NCBI GenBank assembly: GCA_037074615.1
Contig: CM073535.1
Span: 10,951,001 to 11,015,000 of the forward strand
Direction of reading: 5' to 3'
From: Leucaena leucocephala
Taxonomy: Eukaryota; Streptophyta; Magnoliopsida; Fabales; Fabaceae
DNA length: 64,000 bases
Part shown: positions 36,660-47,271 of the stretch, piece by piece
How positions within the stretch are numbered: the first letter of the stretch is position 1
Layout: each line of letters starts with the position of its first letter
The notes under the pieces: generated by a model
What the model was told of the DNA's origin: nothing
The model's database searches: none
The model's input: the letters and a program-made list of their open reading frames with translations, nothing else
Program-made: the position numbers and the translations under genes

Positions 36660-37425
36660 GAGTGTAAAACTGTATACTATAAACTCAAATACCTACAACT
36701 TATCCTTCACCATCAACCCCTAAAGTCGATATAGGTGGAAGGTGATCAAGGATGAAAAAATTCCTTATAAGGTTATGTCTTTAGCTACCTAGGCAGCAAG
36801 GGAGTTTTATTCCCTTCATATATAATTAATTAAAACCTACAACTCTTATGTAATAGTAATCTAGACTCTTGGGCTATATCTCAAAAAGGGTATGAGAGTT
36901 CTCATATCCTCTCATGAGTGCTTAAATACAATTAGTGTTAATATCAATTTTCCTAAGAACTTTAGACTAGCAGAGGTAAAGCCCATGAATGATTTCAATT
37001 AGCTTAGCAATGGTTGGGGGAACTCTTAGCGATTTGTAGTAGAATCCCTGAACCGTTAATCCCTAAATAACACCTCTACATCGACTTTTTCCATCTTCCA
37101 AAACAAATACATCCACTTGAAGTCTAGTGAAACTAGTAGTGGTTACATGTGTGGTTTCCCTAGTGTCAAGAGAGTACTGATAAAGACTATTATCCCAGAG
37201 TATATCTTGTTCTAGGCAAGCTCTAAAAAAATTGGAGTGAGCATTGACCTCATCCTCTAACTCATGAGTTCTAAAAGTCTTGTTACATCTAGATATCCAT
37301 ATAACCCAATAAATGTAGCCAAACAGGCCAACAAATCTTCTTGGTGAATTGCAAACCAATGTCTTGCTCAAGGTTCCATTTGACGCATTGCTCACCTTCA
37401 AAAGAACATAAGGTAGTCCATGCAA
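36660..37425 (-). pseudogene. LINE (L1-type) ORF2 C-terminal fragment with RNase H-like region
   Basis: The open frame at 37063-37425 (120 aa) has FGYIYWVIWISRCNKTFR, matching the 'LWxIWxxRNxxxF' motif that follows the zinc-binding domain in plant LINE reverse transcriptases. It then has LQVDVFVLEDGKSRCRGVI, like the start of the LINE RNase H domain ('...NVDGS...GGVIRD'). Past the stop the frame continues with SLRVPPTIAKLIEIIHGLYLC and KIDINTNC, corresponding to the 'AELxAIxxGLxLA...VESDS' block. The catalytic acidic residues are not all intact. There is no upstream RT, so this is a 5'-truncated relic (the usual LINE fate). No poly-A tail is obvious. Confidence 0.6.
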
Positions 37426-37620
37426 AGGGTAAGACTACTCACTTTTATCTATTAGTGGTATTTGAGCAAATGGGCATTATGCTGAATTAGTGATGCCTCT
37501 TTGTGCTCAAAGTTATATCATGTGAGCTATACCATGGGAAAAATCCACATAAAAGATTTGATCTTCTTTGGTACCTCCTATTGCCAAATCATCTTTCATA
37601 GTTTGTTCTTGTTTTGGTGG

Positions 37621-39096
37621 TGATAGGACACAAATTATGTATGGTTTCTATAACATTTTAAGGGTTTTGTGACAACTTTACCATTCATTTTATGCCTGCA
37701 ATTGTGTTTTTATGGTAATACATGGTTATGCTTGTCAATATGATAATTTAAGGGTAAAATGGTGAATTAACTCCTTCAAATTGCATATATATTGCTCTTT
37801 AGTAATTGGTTGAACTTTTACAGTGAGATTTGATGTTGAATTGTAGGTATTTTAGAGGAAAACCAAGGATTAACATGAGCAAAAAAGAGATCATAAGACA
37901 AAGAGAACCAAATCAAGGATGGTAGCCTCTGTGCACTTCAGTCGTGACCAAAGTGTCTATACGTGACGACCTCACTTCTCTTAGGAAGTTCTCCTGCTTT
38001 CACAGGTTATGACCAAAAATAGGATCTACTCACAACCAAAGAAGGAAATCAGTGAAGCTGCGCATTTTTGATTAGGTCACTCTGGCTTTAAAATGAAAGG
38101 GAGGCCACAGACGCAAAGGAGGTTGGGTTTTTACCTAATATGGTAAAGAAGCAGTACTCAAAACATTATCTCCACACTCTCTCCATAACCTTCCTTTATA
38201 TCTTCCATCATTCATCCTTCCATCACATTTTTCTACTTTCTTCATGGCATCACATCTGAGCAGTGATTGCAGCACAATAGGAGTCATGAAAGGCTAAACA
38301 TTTAGTCTCTTGGTGATAGATCACATATCTTGAGCTCATGGACTACACTATACTGGGGATTTTTCTATTTTAATCTCATATTTCTTATGTTTTGGAATTC
38401 CTAGATCTAAGGTTTTGATTTTATGAGTAAGGATTGGAAATTGATCTATTATTCTGAGATTATGTTTTGTAATTGAATTTGGATGATTTGGATGTTGGTT
38501 TAATATGAATATTTCAGTTTTAATTTATGGATAATTAGGTTTTTATCAATGATCATTGCTAACTGATTTGATTGGTTAAAATCTATGGTCATCGATCGAT
38601 GATCATTCGAGGGCATCTTCATCATCTAATTTAATTACATGCTAAGTGGTTTTTAAATAGCGCATTAATGGTTTTTGAACTAGCTTTTATCAAAGGATTT
38701 TAAGGAATATTAATGTCCTGAACTCAATCGACCAATTGAGGTTTTATTTAAGACTTAGTGATTTTAAAATTCCCATATCATATTTAGAGTAAGGATAAAT
38801 AGGTTTCCATCATCAAGAATTTTTCTCAACATATTTTTTTAACAATCCACTTATTATCTATCTTGATCAAAAATACAAAAATATTTACTTTACTGCACCT
38901 TTATATTATTGCATAAAAAATCAACCAAACCTAAAACCCATTTTTACTTTCACTCAGGTTTTCCATAATTTTGTCACCAATTTGTTAGGGTTCCAATAAA
39001 AAGGGCTTCTTGAGAAGAACGATAGGGTTATGCCTTATACTGTATTAATAGGGTGCAATTACTTTTATTTTGATGATTCGGACGACAATCTGTGCA
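37621..39096 (+). mobile_element. 5' LTR of Athila-type element 2
   Basis: Begins TGATAGGACACAAATT, identical in layout to the 3' LTR at 49401, and ends ...AATCTGTGCA six bases before the primer-binding site. About 1476 bases. It contains a small GTCGTGAC-type cluster (37930-38060) and no coding sequence. By eye, roughly nine in ten bases match the 3' LTR over the first 100, with most differences being transitions, which suggests an old insertion. The 5' flanking pentamer is GGTGG; its partner cannot be checked because the 3' LTR is truncated. Confidence 0.85.
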
Positions 39097-39102
39097 AATC
39101 AA

Positions 39103-39120
39103 TGGCACCGTTGCCGTGGA
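39103..39120 (+). other. Primer-binding site, tRNA-Asp type
   Basis: TGGCACCGTTGCCGTGGA matches the complement of the 3' end of plant tRNA-Asp (TGGCGCCGTTGCCGGGG) with few differences. This is the primer used by Athila elements, and it lies six bases after the LTR end. Confidence 0.85.
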
Positions 39121-39454
39121 GCCAAGTGATTGGTTCATTAGCAATTGGTTGTCAATTTCATTATTTACCTGAGTCAATTTTTGTTTGAATTTTAGTTTTT
39201 ATTGTTTTCATTGCATAGCATTCTGCGTTTTCCTTTTCTTTTAAGTTTTTGCGAATTTACTCTCTGTGAAAGCCAATCGTGACCAAACCACATTTTAGTC
39301 ATGACTTGAAATCCATTTTTAAGAACTTTTACTCTCTGTGTAATTAGGTCGTGACCTGAACACCATTGTGTCGTGACCAATTGAACTTTTCTGCTATCAA
39401 ACTTCTATGTTTGATTATGATTGCTTGATTGTTATTATTGATTGTTCTTGTGTT
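39121..39454 (+). other. Leader between primer site and gag, with GTCGTGAC cluster
   Basis: Untranslated leader. Between 39245 and 39390 there are four GTC(G/A)TGAC-type units, two preceded by CTCTCTGTG. Confidence 0.6.
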
Positions 39455-41200
39455 GCATGGTAGAAGAACTAAACCATTAGGGCCTTTTGAACCTGAAATT
39501 GAGAGACAACTTAGGAATTTAGAGAAGAAGCAAGATCAACAGAATCTAGTTCATCCTCTAGTGCTCCAGGATCTAAAATTGGACTTAATTTAGACATTCC
39601 ATTAGAAATTTCTAATATGGCTGAGATTAATCCTAATAGGCATGATGGGCATAATAAACAAGGAGAAAATGAAATACCAATGAATGTAGAAGATAATAGA
39701 AGTATGAGGGAAATAAATCATTCGCATGTGAATTATGATCCTTATAGTTTTTATACTTAAGAGGCTAATTTTGAAATTAAAGGAGCTTTGATTGTAGCCT
39801 TACCTAAATTTCATGGTTTTGCAGGAGAATGTCGATATCGACACTTATAAATTATGCATATGATCTGCTCCTCGATAAAGCCTCCAGTAACTATATCAAA
39901 TGATGTCTTAAGGAGGTGTTTCCATTTCACTTTAGAAGGGAAGGCTAAGGAGTGGTTATACAGTCTGCCAACTCATTTCTCAACTCTTACATAGGATCAG
40001 TTAAAGTCAACATATTTAGAACAATTATTCCTAGCCTCTAAGATAACTCAAATGAAGAAGGAAATTACAAACATTATGCAACAGGATGGAGAGTCATTAC
40101 ATGAATATTGGACAAGATTTATCAACTTGTTGGCTCGATGTCTATACCACAACATGATAAAGGCTGATCTAATAGACATTTTCTTTGATGGTCTACTCCC
40201 TCACAATCATGTGTCCTTGAATGCAGCAGCAAATGGATCTTTATGAGAGAAGACTTCACAAGCAAGTTAGGAATTATTCCAGAAAATAGCTAATGAAGAC
40301 CATCAAACTGAGGATCCAAAGAGAATGACCTCATCATCTTCAGGTAATTCAAAAGAGATTTTGGCAGAAATAGCAGCTTTAGGAAACCGAATGGAAAAAA
40401 GGATTAATTTAATTTCCACAAAGCAAGTTCATGCAGTGGGAACCTCACAAGCACTAGTTACAGGATGTGAGTCATGCAGTTTAATGATGCATGCTACAAG
40501 TACATGTGATAGACAGTATGAAGAAGTAGCAGCAATATATCAAGGGAGAGAAAATTAATACTAGAAGAGAGACCCATACTCCAACACATACAATATTGGT
40601 TGGACAGACCACCAAAATATCATATGGGGGAATAGGGAAAATAGGCCAAACTAATTCCAAGAAGGTGGTTCGTCCCAAGCAACTACCAAAATAATACAAG
40701 GTCTATGGTTCCAACTCACCCTAATACTTTAGTGGCATTAAGACCAGATGAGACTTCTCAATTATTGAAAAGTACAGCTGCACATATAGACAACATGGAT
40801 GGTAGAAAGACCAATATAGACCACAAGCTCAAAGAGAATGACGGTCAGTTCACCTCCATAGCTTCAATCCTTCAAAGCATGCAGAAGGATAATGCTAATG
40901 TGCATAGGAAACTTGAGGAGTTAAGTTCCAAGAATATAGATATTACAAGTCATTTAACTCAAGTTGCCAATATAGTGAGTGATATCCAAATGAAGAGCAG
41001 TGGCAGCATACCTTTGAATACTATAATTAATCTGAAGGGTCTGAATGCCATATCACTCAGAAGTGGGAGAGAAGTCCAATTTAAGGAAAATGAAATAATA
41101 AGGGAGGATATGGAAGATTCTGAAGTTGAAAATTCAGTAACACAAATTAAGATTAAAAATTCGGGAGTATTAAAGAACAACAACTTATGATCAAGAAGGC
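39455..41200 (+). pseudogene. gag: Athila-type gag (element 2)
   Basis: The capsid part is readable from about 39770 with FEIKGALIVALPKFHGFAGE, then FHFTLEGKAKEWLYSLP and MQQDGESLHEYWTRFINLLARC. This is the classic Retrotrans_gag block (family 'FSLxDxAxxWLxSLP ... QxxGESLxEYWERFKxLLxxCP'). The zinc knuckle CESCSLMMHATSTC (CX2CX4HX4C) is near 40468-40509. After a frame change the tail (40705-41190) is rich in charged helix and has LNAISLRSGREV, the family's 'AITLRSGK' motif. Stops occur at several places (for example TAG in place of the family's Trp before DQL at about 39993). The start near 39455 (HGRRTKPLGPFEPE) is blurred by a probable one-base indel after ATG. Confidence 0.85.
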
Positions 41201-41379
41201 AACCCAAGAGGAGAACTCATAAAAGGGAATGCAGGAAAAGCAAGAAGAGGAAGTAATAATTCCAAGTCTAGCATACAAGGGAAAGTAAACTGAGGAGAAG
41301 GCAGAGTCGAGCAAGCAAGGAGCCTTTACACATACAGGTAAGGAGGTAAGTATAAAGGATCACACTTTTCCAAAAGCTT

Positions 41380-42154
41380 AGTTTGCTGGAAAGAAAAAGA
41401 TTGATTCTGAATTTGCAAAGATGCTTTCAATCTCTTCAATAAGTTAGAAATAAACATCCCTATGGTTGAATTCCTCAAAAGAAATCCTAAATATGCTAAA
41501 TTTTTAAAAGAGTTATGTGCTGATAAGAAAAAGTTTAGGCCTCTTGAGAGAATTCAGGTGAGTGCTAATGTGTCATCACTTTTTAAGGCTAAATTACTGG
41601 TTAAGTACCAAGACCCAGAATCTTACACAATCCTATGCATTATAGGCAAGGTTCAAATTAAGGGAGCATTATTAGATATAGGGGCTGCCATTAATGTAAT
41701 GCTATGGTCAGTATACTTAGCCTTAGGTATTAATAATCTTAGAGATACAAGTGTAATGTTCCAATTAGATGATAAATCAATTAGGTATCCTAAATGAATT
41801 CTTGAGGATATTCTAGTGCAGGTGAAGGATTTAGTGTTCCCAGCTGATTTTTATGTTCTGGACATGTCCAGTGAACTAGTGAATGAGAGCACATTGATCC
41901 TAGGCAGACCTTTCCTTCAAATTTCTAAGACAATCATTAGTATAAAGCATGGTTTCATTATAATAGAAGTTGGAGGACATGTAGTGACTTTCAATATGAA
42001 CGAAGCAATGAAATATCCTTTTGATAATTTTACTTTTATTGAGTTGAATGCCATTGATTATACTATTAAAGAAACTAAGGATGAGCATGAATTGAGTTTG
42101 CATGATGAGTATAATCCTATGTTACATAATTCCCATGAAGCATTTCAGGAGTGA
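41380..42154 (+). pseudogene. Athila-type aspartic protease (element 2)
   Basis: One frame from 41462 to 42154 with a TGA at 41795-41797. Upstream, HTFPKA and NIPMVEFLKRNPKYAKFLKEL match the Athila 'PFPxRLxK ... NIPLLEALxQMPxYAKFLKEL' lead-in. The active-site region is GALLDIGAAINVM (the usual DLGASIN has DIGA here). VFPADFYVLDM and LILGRPFL follow. The catalytic Asp is present. It ends in acidic sequence with no RT after it. Homologous to 1390-2025. Confidence 0.88.
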
Positions 42155-42941
42155 TTCAAATTTATCTTTGAGTGTTTATGATAACTATTTTGAATCTCTT
42201 TCCTCTATTTATTCTTTTTCTTACTCTTGTGACAGCAATGCATCTTGTTTTAATTGTTTTTATCTGAATAGCATGCTATCAATTTTTAAAGATTTCTCAT
42301 TCCCGTCTAACTTTGATACAATATCATCATTCTCTAGGGATAATATTTTTTGAAAGGAAGTTGTGAGTGATTTTATAAGAAAATATGACATTCTGGGAAC
42401 TGGAAGTGGAACAAACAAAGAGAGGTCAATCTTATGTGACTATAATGTTAAGACCTAAACGTCGTGACTAGATATAAACTTACTGGGGGAGAGACTCTCT
42501 ATGCAATGGAGTCATGACAAAATGATTGTTTGGTCATGACTAGAAACTCTTGAGACATCTAGTAGCGACGCGAAGATGATGAAGTCATTAAGGCATATCA
42601 AGGTAATGAGGGACAACCTCTTTATGATCCCAAGTCGCGACTAAATGACTGTCACATCTTGACCAAACGTTCTAGAGATACTCACTTTCAGTTTGAGTCG
42701 CGATGAGAAGTTGCATATAACCCTGAGATGTTACGACCAGAGATGGGAAACACAAATAGTGAATTTCAATTTCCTTCAGCTCCATAATCCGCTGTTTTAG
42801 TTTAAATAGCCAATATGTTCTTACTCTACTTATCCTTACTCATATTCACCAATTACCTCTCATACTTTTAGATTCATAAATGATTTAGCCTCAAATAATA
42901 ATGTAGGAATAAAGGAGACTGATCTCAACTATGTTGTAGCT
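42155..42941 (+). other. RT-deleted gap of element 2, with GTCGCGAC cluster
   Basis: Where the reverse transcriptase (with its F/YxDD motif) should be, no RT motif is visible in any frame. Instead 42455-42740 carries a cluster of GTCGCGAC/GTCATGAC units, including AAGTCGCGACTAA near 42632, with ACTCTCTATGCAATGG between them. Short open frames here have no recognisable content. Confidence 0.6.
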
Positions 42942-43315
42942 GTGGACCAACTTAAGCTTGATACAACTCTTGAAGAGATTACAAGAAAGATGGAATGTCT
43001 TAATGATCTTCAAATGAGTAACCTCCAAGGATCTACACAAGATCATGTAGCAATCAAGTACCTATTCCATAAACATCAATCTAAGCCAAGACTTCTACGA
43101 TGGATGTTACTGCTTCAAGAGATTGATATAGAAGTGAGAGATCAAGATGGAAATGTAACCACATTGTAGATCATCTAAGCAAATTACCAACAGAGACAAG
43201 GGGAGTACTTAGTTCTGATCTTATTTGTGAATCTTTCCCTGACCAATCTCTTTGTTTGGTTACCGTTATAGGACCTTAGTATGCTCATTTAGTTAATTTT
43301 ATTGAGATCGACCTA
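42942..43315 (+). pseudogene. Pol RNase H C-terminal end (element 2)
   Basis: The frame 42942-43169 ends with QDHVAIKYLFHKHQSKPRL then LRWMLLLQEIDIEVRDQDG, matching the Ty3/gypsy RNase H end ('TDHxALKYLLxKKDAKPRLIRWILLLQEFDxEIRDKKG'). A one-base shift then gives DHLSKLPTE and later FPDQSL and YAHLVNF, the Athila linker 'DHLSRL ... FPDEQL ... YADIVNYL'. It is cut at 43315 by long LTR copy E and resumes after the ACCTA duplication at 46065. Only the last third of RNase H remains. Confidence 0.85.
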
Positions 43316-46064
43316 TGTCATATCCTAAATTTTCCTTATTTGTATAGTACTGATAGTGGAAAGAGGCTTAGAAAGGATTATGACAAAGATCAGACGAAAT
43401 AATAAAGGTTAGATAAGTCTTAAAGAAAGAGAAGGACCTAAACACAAATTGAAAAAGGTTAAAGGCCAAAAGTTAAAGTAGAAATAAATGTTGGGCCAAA
43501 AGTGGTAATTTTCAAAAGTTAGTGACCTAAATGTAATTAAGCAAAAAGTCAGGGACATAAATGTAATTATGGAAAAGTTCAGCCAGAAAAGGCTTAGAAC
43601 TGCCTGTAAGTATTTTAGTCCCACATTCTATCAGTAAATAGAGGAAGTCATGCTGGGTAATCTGGCATGATACAGAAATTTTATTAGGGCTCCAGACAGC
43701 AGAAAATTATCTGATAGTCTAAAAGTTATCTGAATTTTTATCTGATTCTATGGACATCAGATATATATGAGGGAATTATAGGAAAATGTGCCCTATAGTG
43801 TCAGATGTTATGAATCTGACAGAACTCCGGAAGAAGTTCTGTATAAAAAGTTATTTATATATTAATGAATTTTGACGGGAGTTTGATAACACCCGTGATC
43901 TGATAATGGAACTTATCGGTATGTGAGTCTAGATGAAATGATACTATATGACCTCATATATAGGCCCATGATGATGCCAAGAAGGGCCCCAAACCCAAGG
44001 TACCAATCCATCAGTAGAAGGGGCTAGTGTCCAGAAAAAGTGCAAAATTATGAAAATGCCCCTGGATGCCCAGATTATACTAGAGATGGATGAAGGGCAT
44101 TTTGGTCACCTGGGACAGGCTAAAAATGTGGCACATGGTATAAATATGATTAGCTGAGCCCAGATACACCCTGAGGTAGTATAAAGAGGCGTAAAATGAT
44201 GATTATGCCCTTAGAGTCAATATAGTGTAAGAAAGGACACCAAGGGTATTTTGGTTATTTTCCAAGGAATGGATGGTAGATAAATACTCAGTATAACCAT
44301 GTCAAGGGTATGAGAAGCCTAGACATTGATTTCCATGATAGAATATATATCTTGGTATATTATAGAAAAATTCAGAACAGAAAATAGTCCGGTTGTTGTG
44401 AAACTGCTCCGATCGGTACCGGATTGGATTGGAATTTTTCCAGAAGCTTCCTGTCATAGTGAGCACGCCACATAACCCCTTTAGGTGTTCCTTGAGCTGT
44501 CCCACATGATGTCATAATTATTCTTTTATGAAAAAGTAAAATCCAAGATTAAATGTGAGCCTTTAGATCAAATAGTAACCAAATCAATCTTGGCCATTGA
44601 TTTTTCTTGCATTTTGGCTATAAATACCCCTCCATTCTGCAGCCAAACCGTAAGCCAAGACAAAGAAGATTCAAGGTTCCAAAGTTCAAGCAATCTAGAG
44701 ATTAAAGGTAAGCAATCTCTCCTAGCTTATTTTTCTTTGATTTGGGAGCTTGAACTTAGGGTTTTGATGGAGAAAAGTTGAGTTTTCTCTAAGGGGTGGT
44801 ACTGCCCAAAGACTTTAAAGGAAATGGGAAAGAAGAAATTAAAGTTAGAACCATATGATTGAAGCTTAAACAAGCTAGTTAAGTGGTTGGTTGTTGAATC
44901 AAATTGATATTCTTGACTTTGCCATGGTGTGCCCTATTCGGTCTGCACCGTTCATGAGGGAAGGAAATTGAATTTTAATGATTTAATGCTTCCATTGAGT
45001 TTGTATGATGATTTTGTGTAGGATTGGAAAGGTTTTGAACCTTGGAAACATTAAAATCTCAAGGTTGTAGTCTTTGAGATTCCTTACGATACTATTCACT
45101 CGCATGAACACTGATTGGAATTTCATGATTTTGATGGTTCCAATGGTTTTAAAATGAAAAGTTGTGTGGGGTAAAGTGGAGAAACAAGTATGGGAAGCAT
45201 TAGAATCAAAATGAGAATTTTTGAAAGAATTGTATGCTTATGTTCAGTTCTGTACAGAAGGCCATGAAGGAGCTGGAATTTCATGATTCTAAGCTCATAA
45301 ATGGATTCAAAAGATGAAATTGTGTAGGGTAAAGTCAAGACATCAATTGGTTCAAGAGCCAAGTGGATTAGCGAAGATTAGAGAAAGTTATAAGAATAAA
45401 GAGTGTAACAAAGTTAGTCTTCAACATGGTTAGAGTTCATGAGTCCTAATGAGTTATGTGATGAATATGAATGTGTTTAGGACCATGAAACACCCAAGAA
45501 GATGTTGGGAAGTGATGGACATAAAGGCTTCATGGTTGGAAAGCTAGGGAGCAAGGGCTAAAGGTCAAGAGAAAAGTTTAAGTGCAAGGTAGTGAACTTA
45601 CCTCTTTATGTGCTTGATGTGGTATGCTTATGTGTTGACATGTATATGTTATTTGAATGATGTTGTGACATGATAAATGATGTTGAATGTATTGTGAATA
45701 ACATGTTTCCATGGCCATGCACTTTATGTAAAAGTATATAGTATGATGGCATGTCACTAATCAAAGAAAGTTAATGAAACTACATATCTGGCATTAGCAT
45801 CCATCTTGCATATTTAAGTGGTAATGTTTGCTTCTGAGATTCCTTAGAATCTCACTCTCCCATAACCAACCAATTTAGGTCAAGCATGACGGATAGTGTA
45901 TGCATGTAGAAGAGTTAAAGCATGGAAGAAGAAAAGTGAAGTATTTAAGAGTAACCCGAGAAAGAGTAAAATTCCAGATTTGGCTAATGGACTTCCAAGG
46001 TCTTGTAAGTGGTTCTAAATGCTACTGAATGGTCCCTAAGACGTATAAAAGTAAGGATGTTACA
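43316..46064 (+). mobile_element. Long LTR copy E (solo LTR with internal deletion, 2749 bp)
   Basis: TGTCATATCCTAA to AAGGATGTTACA, perfect duplication ACCTA (43311-43315 and 46065-46069). CTGCTCCGATCGGTACC is at 44404-44420, the TATA box at 44616-44626 and AAAG/GTAAGC at 44704-44713. The hairpin is degraded near 45092. About 650 bases present in sister copies are missing at about 45950, where 'gaagtatttaag' jumps directly to 'agtaacccgag'. It has the same U3 type as A, D and G. It sits inside pol of Athila element 2. Confidence 0.9.
44616..44626 (+). promoter_or_regulatory. TATA box of long LTR copy E
   Basis: GGCTATAAATA, about 205 bases after the CCGATCGG palindrome. Confidence 0.65.
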
Positions 46065-47271
46065 ACCTAATCCCATCTTATGTGTCTAAATTTCAGGTCC
46101 AAAACCTCAAGAGTGAATCTAAATACTTTATTTGGGAAAACCTTTTCTATGGAGGTTGTGCTTAGATCAAGTAATAAGATGATGTGTCCCAGACCAAGAT
46201 CATAAATCAATTTTAGAAGCTTGACACTCATGGGTTTGTGGTGGTCATTTTGGGGGAAAAAGGACTGCACGTAGGGTCCTTGAATCTGGTTTTTATTGGC
46301 CTTCCCTTTTCAAGGATGCTTTTGAGTTTTATAGAGCCTGTGATAGGTGCCAAAGATTTAGGGAGATTAGTAAAAGGCATGAGATGCCGCAACAACCTAT
46401 TTTATTTTGTAAGGTTTTTGATGTTTGGGGAATAGACTTCATGAGACCTTTTCCACCTTTAACAGGATTTTATTACATTTTATTGGTTGTAGACTATTTA
46501 TCTAGGTTGGTAGAGGTTATCCCTACAAGACTAGATTATGCCCAAACAGTCTCCAAGTTTCTATGGTCTCATATCTTTAGTAGGTTTGGAGTGTCGAAAG
46601 CACTAATTAGTGACCAAAGTACCTATTTCTGCAATAAGCTAATCAATAACTTATTAGCAAAATATGGTGTAACCCACAAATTCTGAACCCCATACCATCC
46701 TCAAGCCAATGGTCTAATAGAGATTTCTAATAGGGAAATAAAGCATATTCTAGAAAAAAATTGTTAAGCCATCCAATAAGGATTGAAATGTAAGACTTGA
46801 TGATGCTTTATGGGTGTATAGAACAATTTTCGAAACTCCTCTTGGCATGTCCCCTTATAGGACAGTTTTTGGGAAAGCTTATCACATATCTGTGGAAATA
46901 GAGCATAAGATATTTTGGGCAATGAAAGCTTGCAATGAAGACCTTGTAGAAGCTAGTTTACAGATTCAAGAGCTGGAAGAGGTTAGGTTGGACGCCTATA
47001 GTAGCTCTGAGATTTATAAACTAAGGACAAAAGTAATCCATGCTGCTCATATTTTAATGAAGATATTTAAGGAGGGTGATAGAGTGTTAAGGTACCAAGC
47101 TAGGTTCAAATTCAAACATGCTAAATTTAACACTAGCTAGGATAGACCATACACAGTTGTTAAAGTCCACGAATTTGGGATAATTGAGTTAAAGGAGGAG
47201 ACAACAGGCAAAATCTTTCAAGCAAATGGCCACATCTTGAAACTTTATGAGGAATCTACTCTGCCGCCTTG
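46065..47271 (+). pseudogene. Athila-type integrase (element 2)
   Basis: Integrase, which would insert the cDNA. An HHCC-type N-terminal domain is partly visible near 46225-46380, with a conserved CDRCQ-like region at about 46340 in a shifted frame. The core has VFDVWGIDFMRPFP (first Asp), KALISDQSTYFCN (second Asp) and NGLIEISNREIK (Glu), giving the D,D,E triad in order. The C-terminal region (46814-47271) has ETPLGMSPYRTVFGKAYH, LEEVRLDAYSSSEIYKLR and ANGHILKLY, all Athila-type. Frames change at about 46380, 46685 and 46780, with a stop after KYGVTHKF. It is the best-preserved enzyme in the window but not functional. Confidence 0.9.
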
